From Methanothermobacter sp. CaT2 (GTDB lineage Archaea > Methanobacteriota > Methanobacteria > Methanobacteriales > Methanothermobacteraceae), in the NCBI RefSeq assembly GCF_000828575.1, contig NZ_AP011952.1:999501-1063500 (forward strand): a stretch of 64,000 nt of DNA, given 5' to 3'. Made by a program: the position numbers and the translations under genes. This document shows positions 57,481 through 64,000 of the stretch, piece after piece (position 1 is the stretch's first letter; every line of letters begins with the position of its first letter). The notes beneath the pieces were generated by a model, which was not told the origin of the DNA, did no database searches, and saw nothing but the letters and a program-made list of their open reading frames with translations.

Positions 57481-58077
57481 TCATGCACCTCCTAATGCTA
57501 ACTTAACCTTCCTTATAATCTCATCCAGTTTTTCCTGGGGACAGGTTTCTCCTCTTATGACTCCACTCACAATGTCAACAATGGTGCCCTTTGTTTTTGG
57601 TTCATCTGGCATGACGGCCCTTGTCCTTACACCTATCTTTGCAAAGTCCTCGAAGTCCACCGGGTATTCGCAGATGATTATGCATGGTCTGTCGACGTTC
57701 CTGAGTATGAGGCGCGCCTTGTAGGTGATGTGGTTCTTTACTCCTCCAAGGTGTACGACCAGGAGTTTGTGCCTCTTCATCTGCTCGACTTCTGCGGGTG
57801 TCAGACCAAAGAGACTTCCTGCTCCGGCGCTTGGAGCGTCCTGCGGGACTCCCGCACCTGCATTCAGGACTATGGTACTGGTCATTATGTTGGCTTCCCT
57901 GAGGGCGAATGTTATCTCGCAGACAGGCTTTGTGATGTGGCGTCTGCCAGGTGACATTGCCACCGCAAGGACTTCACTTCCACACTGGGCGAAGGTACCC
58001 CTCTGGGCTATTCCTCCTCCCTCACCCATTCCCATTGTTTCTCTACAGTCAACAACGTGAGTGCACTTTCCGATCAT
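57481..58077 (-). CDS. mcrC: Methyl-coenzyme M reductase I operon protein C
   Basis: McrC (198 residues) is part of the ATP-dependent complex that reduces nickel in MCR to the active Ni(I) state. The sequence starts [22 protein letters not shown] and contains [27 protein letters not shown] and [19 protein letters not shown]. It is present in the mcr but not in the mrt operon, so one McrC presumably serves both isoenzymes. Start is immediately after mcrD. Confidence 0.94.
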
Positions 58078-58515
58078 CTAATGCTCCTTTTTCCTTTTTA
58101 TTATGGTGGCCCTTTCACTGAGCCGGGCGTTCTGGTCTGTAAGACCTATGAGTTCCTCCGGCACCTTATCAAGGTCCTCACCATACTTTATCTCATCCGT
58201 CACTGTCTTCTGCGTCCTTATATATTTTCCAGGAGTAACATCGTATCCAAAGGGCAGGAGATCCTCACAGACCCTTTTGATGTCAGTTATTGTATCCTCG
58301 TCCTCTATCTCAAGGAGTACTCGGCCTGTTTTCACCTGAAGCTCGAATTCCTGACCTTTAACGCTGATTATGCGTCTGTCAGGGTGGTCCTCTGGTGGCA
58401 GGCGCTGTCCATGTATCACCATTCTCTTAACGCCGCTGATGTCCTCAAGGCGGTTAAGGAGTTTCTCGGTGGTGTCAGCCCCTAGTAGCCGGTGTGGAAA
58501 TATCTGAACGTCCAT
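58078..58515 (-). CDS. mcrD: Methyl-coenzyme M reductase I operon protein D
   Basis: McrD, 145 residues, starts [22 protein letters not shown]. It parallels MrtD (IFPx[15 protein letters not shown]). McrD binds apo or inactive MCR and is thought to aid assembly or cofactor loading. It lies between mcrB (31 bases upstream) and mcrC. Confidence 0.94.
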
Positions 58516-58546
58516 TGGTTTTTTGCCCCCAGTTCTGAGAGATTAT

Positions 58547-59986
<1,440 letters not shown>

Positions 59987-60239
59987 ATGCATATTTAACT
60001 TGATTATAATTAATTAAGATTTCTTTCTGAATCAAGTCGAAAGATTTATATGTAAAAACACCTTTTTTTAGGGTTTTCTGGATTTTTTATATGGTAGCGT
60101 TGATTTTTGTGATCATCACAGAGCAGGGTATCATCAGGCGGGAGTAATAATAATCATCCCCTGGTCACTCAGAGCCACCGCACCATGGGTCCGGAGCTGG
60201 TAATAAATTATATTTAGAGAGCTGCACAGAGAGAGTGAC
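59987..60239. other. mcr/Mmp10 divergent promoter region
   Basis: No protein gene is visible between the mcr leader and mmp10. For mcr, two TATA-like boxes are possible on the minus strand: ACATATAAATCTT (60041-60053) and AATTATAATC (about 60003-60012). The nearer one would start the transcript at the P1 stem. For mmp10, AAATTATATTTAG (about 60205-60217) is the likely box. The middle of the region has no clear feature. Confidence 0.45.
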
Positions 60240-61487
60240 ATGCAGATAATAGCTGATTTAGGTGGTATACCTGGAAAGGACTGCAGGGGATTCTGCAGGT
60301 ACTGCTACTTCCGTAAAGTTGGTGAATTTGAAGCATTTGGGTGTAAAAACTGTTCACCAGGTAGGGTTGGATGTGAAACCTGTGGAAAGGGTGTTGCAGA
60401 GATTGGTAATGAATTTCTACCCCCATTCCTTGTCATGGGCAACGTGCAGACAACACTCATGATGGGAAATTTTCAGGATAAGGACCTGAAGATAAACATC
60501 AGCGGCGGAGGCGATGTGAGCTGCTACCCCCATCTTGAAGAACTCACAGGAGGTCTGGGTGAATTCGGAATCCCCATTCACCTCGGATACACCAGTGGAA
60601 AGGGTATCGATGACCCCGGAATCGCCTCAAGGCTCATTGAAAATGGTGTTGACGAGGTCACCTTCACCGTGTTCTCAGCAAACCCTGATCTGAGGCGTGA
60701 GTGGATGCGGGATAAAAACGCCTCCAGGGCCATCGAGGCCCTCAGGATATTCTGTGAATCCTGTGAGGTCCATGCAGCATCGGTGATAATACCAGGGGTA
60801 AACGATGGCGATGACCTCCTTGAAACATGCGCGAGACTCGAGGAGTGGGGTGCCACCGGTTTCATCATGATGAGATTCGCCAACTATGAACACCAGGGAC
60901 TCATACTTGGAAATGAGCCCATCATTGAGGGCGTGGAGCCCCACACTGTTTCTGAATTTGAAGAACTTGTGAGGGCAATTGACCGGGAATTCAATCTCCG
61001 TGTGACCGGAACCCCTGTCTGTGACCCCCAGAACGGCACGCCATTTGTCCTTGCAGCTGATTCAAGCAGGGAATACCTTGAAATCCTCCCTGAGATTCAG
61101 GGCGAGGCCACCATAATCACCGGATCCATTTCAGCGCCCTACATAAGGAAGATAATACACAACCTGGGTGCCGCTGACCTTGTGAACGTCGTCGGTGTCA
61201 ATAAGGACATAGCCTGCCTCATAACCCTCAGGGACCTTGAGGAGGTGGATCCCGGTGATCTGAGGGAAACAGTCATAATCCCTGGAAGGGCCTTTGTGCA
61301 TGACATGCAGGCCAGGGAGGTTCTCAGCCGTGACGGTGTCGACCGGATCGTTGTGAGGGGTCCTGACAGGTTGACCGTTGATGGGGAGATGAGCGGCACC
61401 CTCTCAGAGTATGACGTGATCGAGAGGGAGATGGAAGCCTTCTATGAACTCATACAGGCAATAAATTTCTTTGGTGCTTCTGAATGA
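60240..61487 (+). CDS. mmp10: Mmp10, radical SAM arginine C-methyltransferase acting on McrA
   Basis: Methanogenesis marker 10 methylates the arginine that becomes 5-methyl-Arg271 in McrA. The 415-residue product has the radical SAM motif CRGFCRYC (Cys15, 19, 22). A nearby set of additional cysteines, CKNCSPGRVGCETC (35, 38, 45, 48), suggests a further metal site, with the barrel (INISGGGDVSCYPHLEELTG) behind. A separate C-terminal domain from about residue 270 may bind the substrate. GAGAGTGAC precedes the ATG. The next gene overlaps it by four bases. Location beside mcr supports the role. Confidence 0.88.
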   Translation: MQIIADLGGIPGKDCRGFCRYCYFRKVGEFEAFGCKNCSPGRVGCETCGKGVAEIGNEFLPPFLVMGNVQTTLMMGNFQDKDLKINISGGGDVSCYPHLEELTGGLGEFGIPIHLGYTSGKGIDDPGIASRLIENGVDEVTFTVFSANPDLRREWMRDKNASRAIEALRIFCESCEVHAASVIIPGVNDGDDLLETCARLEEWGATGFIMMRFANYEHQGLILGNEPIIEGVEPHTVSEFEELVRAIDREFNLRVTGTPVCDPQNGTPFVLAADSSREYLEILPEIQGEATIITGSISAPYIRKIIHNLGAADLVNVVGVNKDIACLITLRDLEEVDPGDLRETVIIPGRAFVHDMQAREVLSRDGVDRIVVRGPDRLTVDGEMSGTLSEYDVIEREMEAFYELIQAINFFGASE

Positions 61488-62776
61488 GTCATGTAACTGT
61501 TGTAACACCTGAGCACTACAATTACGGTTCAATGCTCATCGCAGGGGCCCTGAGGGACCTTGGACACAGGGTTGAAATCAGGAAGGGATTTGATGGTGTT
61601 AACTCAGGGATCGTATTCATAAGCCTTCAGTCCACCATCCACCTCCTGAGGTACAGGGATATTATTAATAATATGGGCGGCTTCAGGGTGGTGGGTGGCC
61701 CTGTCAGCATAGACCCTGAAATGGTATTCAGGTACCTCGATGTGGACCTCGTGGTGATGGGTGAGGGTGAGGACAAGGTCGGTGCTGTGATGGAACTTGC
61801 AGCTGGAAATTGTAAACCAGAGGATGTCCCCGGTGCAGCCTTCAGATCACCTGAGGGAATTGTGGTCATTGAATCATCACCCTGCCCCATGGAGAGGCCC
61901 CTCCCACTTGTTCCGGGTGACATCTCCCGGGAGGATATACGGGGTGCCAGTGTCTACATTGAAACCCACAGGGGCTGTCCAGGTAACTGCACCTTCTGTC
62001 AGGTCCCTGAATTCTTTGGCAGAAAGGTGAGGAGCAGGCCCCTTGAGGACATAATCAGGGAGGTCCGGGAACTGAAGGCATCTGGTGCCAGGAGGTTCGC
62101 CATAAGTGGAGGTACAGGCACCCTCTACGGCAGCAGCAAATTCAGGGGTATTGATGAGGACGCCTTCAGGGATCTCCTGAGGCGCATAAGTGAGGTCACA
62201 GGCAGGCGAAACCTCACCGTGCCCGATATAAGGGTCGATATGGTTAACCCGAAGATTCTTGAGGCAATATCAGAGTACACGAATGGATGGGTCTTCTATG
62301 GTATAGAATCAGGGAGCAGGAGGATGCTCAGGAAGATGAAAAAGGGCATAACCCCTGATCAGGTTGTTGAGGCTGTTGAACTTGCAAGGGAGTACAATCT
62401 AAGGGTTGCAGGGTCCTTCATCGTTGGTTATCCCGGTGAGGACGAGGAGGATTACAGGAAAACCATTGAACTTGCAGATGAACTCATGCTCGATGACTAC
62501 TTCGTGAGCATTGCCGAGCCACTCCCAGGCACTGAACTCGGTGAGGAGGTCAGAAAACTCCCTGAGGATGAAAACCCGGTCTTCATGAGGTCAGATGAAA
62601 GGCGATTTGATAGTGTGGCAGAGGAGAGAGCATTCAATTTACTCCTGGAATCCTATGTATTCCGGAGTGTGCCGGTTCCCATGACGTCCAGGCTTTTAAA
62701 ATCAATAACTGAGGAGGTCCGTCAGCAGCAGGAGCATATAAGAACCGTTACCTGGATGCTCCAGGGAAAGCTGTGA
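61484..62776 (+). CDS. B12-dependent radical SAM protein, probable McrA glutamine C-methyltransferase
   Basis: The 430-residue product has an N-terminal cobalamin-binding-like Rossmann domain (VTPEHYNYGSMLIAGALRDLGHRVEI) and a radical SAM barrel with CPGNCTFC (Cys165, 169, 172). It has the class B look: methyl transfer to an unactivated carbon via B12. Overlap with mmp10 and proximity to mcrA point to McrA modification. I recall that the Gln400 methylase of methanogens is of this family and position; this is the best-fitting call but rests on memory. It ends convergent to the cation-efflux gene. Confidence 0.78.
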   Translation: MSHVTVVTPEHYNYGSMLIAGALRDLGHRVEIRKGFDGVNSGIVFISLQSTIHLLRYRDIINNMGGFRVVGGPVSIDPEMVFRYLDVDLVVMGEGEDKVGAVMELAAGNCKPEDVPGAAFRSPEGIVVIESSPCPMERPLPLVPGDISREDIRGASVYIETHRGCPGNCTFCQVPEFFGRKVRSRPLEDIIREVRELKASGARRFAISGGTGTLYGSSKFRGIDEDAFRDLLRRISEVTGRRNLTVPDIRVDMVNPKILEAISEYTNGWVFYGIESGSRRMLRKMKKGITPDQVVEAVELAREYNLRVAGSFIVGYPGEDEEDYRKTIELADELMLDDYFVSIAEPLPGTELGEEVRKLPEDENPVFMRSDERRFDSVAEERAFNLLLESYVFRSVPVPMTSRLLKSITEEVRQQQEHIRTVTWMLQGKL

Positions 62777-62797
62777 TAGGGTGACCCCTCCAGAGCA

Positions 62798-64000
62798 TCA
62801 CTCTGAAAATTTTAGGGATGCCTTTCTAATGACCTCCTCAAGGGATGCTCCTTCAGGAGGTACTGTTCCAAGGAGATAATCTGAAAAAAGAAGTTTTGGA
62901 CCATCTGATAGTTTTTCAATCACCAGAACATCAATATCTCTGCTCTTCAGAAGTTCAGCAGCTCGAATCCCCCTCTTTGTTTTAAGGGATTTCCCTGGAT
63001 TTTCAATTATCCTGTAATCAAGTATCTCGCCCTTCCGGGTTCTTGCAATAAGGAAGAAGTTCGCCCTTCCAAAGTGGGTGCTGATTGTGGAGTTCATTCC
63101 CTGATCATCTGCGAGTGGCACCGCAACCACAACTTCCTCCTTTTTAACTGTTTCGGGCTGGACCGTAAGGTGGTCAATGGATGGGACTGTCTCCTTAACC
63201 TTAGAGTTTATCTGAGAAATGATTCTCTCTATTTCATCTACCGGCAGCCCCCTTTCAAGTTCAATATGGAGTTCACCAAAGAGGTAGGGTCCAGATCTTC
63301 TTATTCTAATCTCATGAACCCCCTCAACACGCGGGACCGATAAGACTGTCTTTTTTATGATTTCCATTGAATCCGTGTCAATACATGCATCAAGGAGGGT
63401 TAGGACGTCATATTTTGCAAGCCGGATACCGATATAAATTATCACCATGGATATAATTACTCCAGCGATACCCTGGAAACCATGAAGACCCATGTACTCC
63501 CCCAGGATCCCGATGAAGACGATTGCAGAGGATATGACATCCACGTAGCTATGCTTTCCATCGTTCAGGAGGGCTGTTGAACCGATTCTCCTCCCGACCC
63601 TCACCTTATAAAATGCAATGGCATAGGAGACTCCAATTGATATCAAACTCACTGCAAGGCTTGCCGTGGCCATGGAAACCTCTGAAACTGGATTTGAAAT
63701 GTAGATAATGGAGTCCCATGTTATCTCAAGACCCGTTATGATGATCAGCACTGAAACGAGGAGAGAGACAAGGGTTTCAATTCTATGGTATCCATAGGGA
63801 AATAGTTCATCAGGTTTTCTCTGTGAGAGCTTAAGGCCAATGAATACGGCTGCTGATGAGAAGACATCCGCAAAGGAATGTATAGCGTCTGCTATCAGAG
63901 CTATATTTCCAGATAGATAACCGGTAAACCCCTTTATAACCACTAAAATCATGTTGATGATTACCGAATACCTGGAAGCGATTTCTCCCTCCTTGAGTGG
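62798..64000 (-). CDS. Cation diffusion facilitator fused to a NifX/NifB-like domain (5' end beyond window)
   Basis: The frame remains open to the window edge, so the start lies beyond 64000; 400 residues are visible. The N-terminal half is a CDF metal exporter with about six spans and the paired metal motifs ALIADAIHSFADVF and LLNDGKHSYVDVIS (HxxxD). A cytoplasmic CDF tail (SVPRVEGVHEIRIRR) follows. The last 110 residues (VAVPLADDQGMNSTISTHFGRANFFLI) match the dinitrogenase iron-molybdenum cofactor (NifX/NifB C-terminal) fold. The metal is unknown; iron, zinc or manganese are typical for CDF. Confidence 0.85.
   Translation of the reverse strand, partial: PLKEGEIASRYSVIINMILVVIKGFTGYLSGNIALIADAIHSFADVFSSAAVFIGLKLSQRKPDELFPYGYHRIETLVSLLVSVLIIITGLEITWDSIIYISNPVSEVSMATASLAVSLISIGVSYAIAFYKVRVGRRIGSTALLNDGKHSYVDVISSAIVFIGILGEYMGLHGFQGIAGVIISMVIIYIGIRLAKYDVLTLLDACIDTDSMEIIKKTVLSVPRVEGVHEIRIRRSGPYLFGELHIELERGLPVDEIERIISQINSKVKETVPSIDHLTVQPETVKKEEVVVAVPLADDQGMNSTISTHFGRANFFLIARTRKGEILDYRIIENPGKSLKTKRGIRAAELLKSRDIDVLVIEKLSDGPKLLFSDYLLGTVPPEGASLEEVIRKASLKFSE

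Overview
The window is a methanogen chromosome segment, almost certainly a Methanothermobacter close to M. thermautotrophicus or M. marburgensis. It carries both methyl-coenzyme M reductase isoenzymes (mcrBDCGA and mrtBDGA), the complete mtrEDCBAFGH operon, the mvhDGAB hydrogenase operon preceded by flpECBDA, and hmd followed by hcgABCDEF. Archaeal-type genes (Trm56, Pcc1, ribosomal protein L10e/L16, methanogen-type SerS, MfnA), TATA-like boxes and Shine-Dalgarno sites agree. The species call rests on gene order and protein lengths, because no database search was possible.

Layout. 0-14 kb: housekeeping and cofactor genes. These are cobS, trm56 and upp on the plus strand; ppsA, mfnA and a fumarase beta-like gene on the minus strand; L10e, a CooC-like nickel ATPase, pcc1, serS and a B-box membrane protein; a histidine kinase broken by four frameshifts; an FKBP isomerase, a TmcAL-like nucleotidyltransferase and pyrC. 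14.3-23.8 kb: one gene for a 3162-residue DUF11-repeat surface protein with a 2-kb tract of perfect 357-bp repeats. 24-38 kb: a small CooT-like gene, then mrt, mvh and flp on the minus strand. 38-44 kb: a possible 20-codon gene, hmd and hcgA-F. 44-50 kb: sufCB, a PRC-barrel protein, cobY, methanogenesis marker 14, a universal stress protein and a frameshifted Ca2+/Na+ exchanger. 50-60 kb: the mcr-mtr supercluster on the minus strand. 60-64 kb: Mmp10 and a B12 radical SAM methylase, both MCR-modifying, then a cation efflux protein cut by the window end.

How it works together. Mtr transfers the methyl group from tetrahydromethanopterin to coenzyme M and pumps Na+; Mcr and Mrt release methane. 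Mvh supplies H2 electrons to heterodisulfide reductase, and Hmd links H2 directly to methenyl-H4MPT reduction. The Hcg proteins build Hmd's iron-guanylylpyridinol cofactor. CobS and CobY serve the corrinoid needed by MtrA. CooC-like and CooT-like proteins probably handle nickel.

The most interesting unexplained signals are non-coding: a compact three-way-junction structure predicted in the mcr leader; a terminator-like hairpin between mcrA and mtrE; terminator hairpins with the stop codon in the loop at mtrH and mrtA; dyads at the hmd, mvh, flp and mrt promoters; and a possible small peptide gene upstream of hmd.
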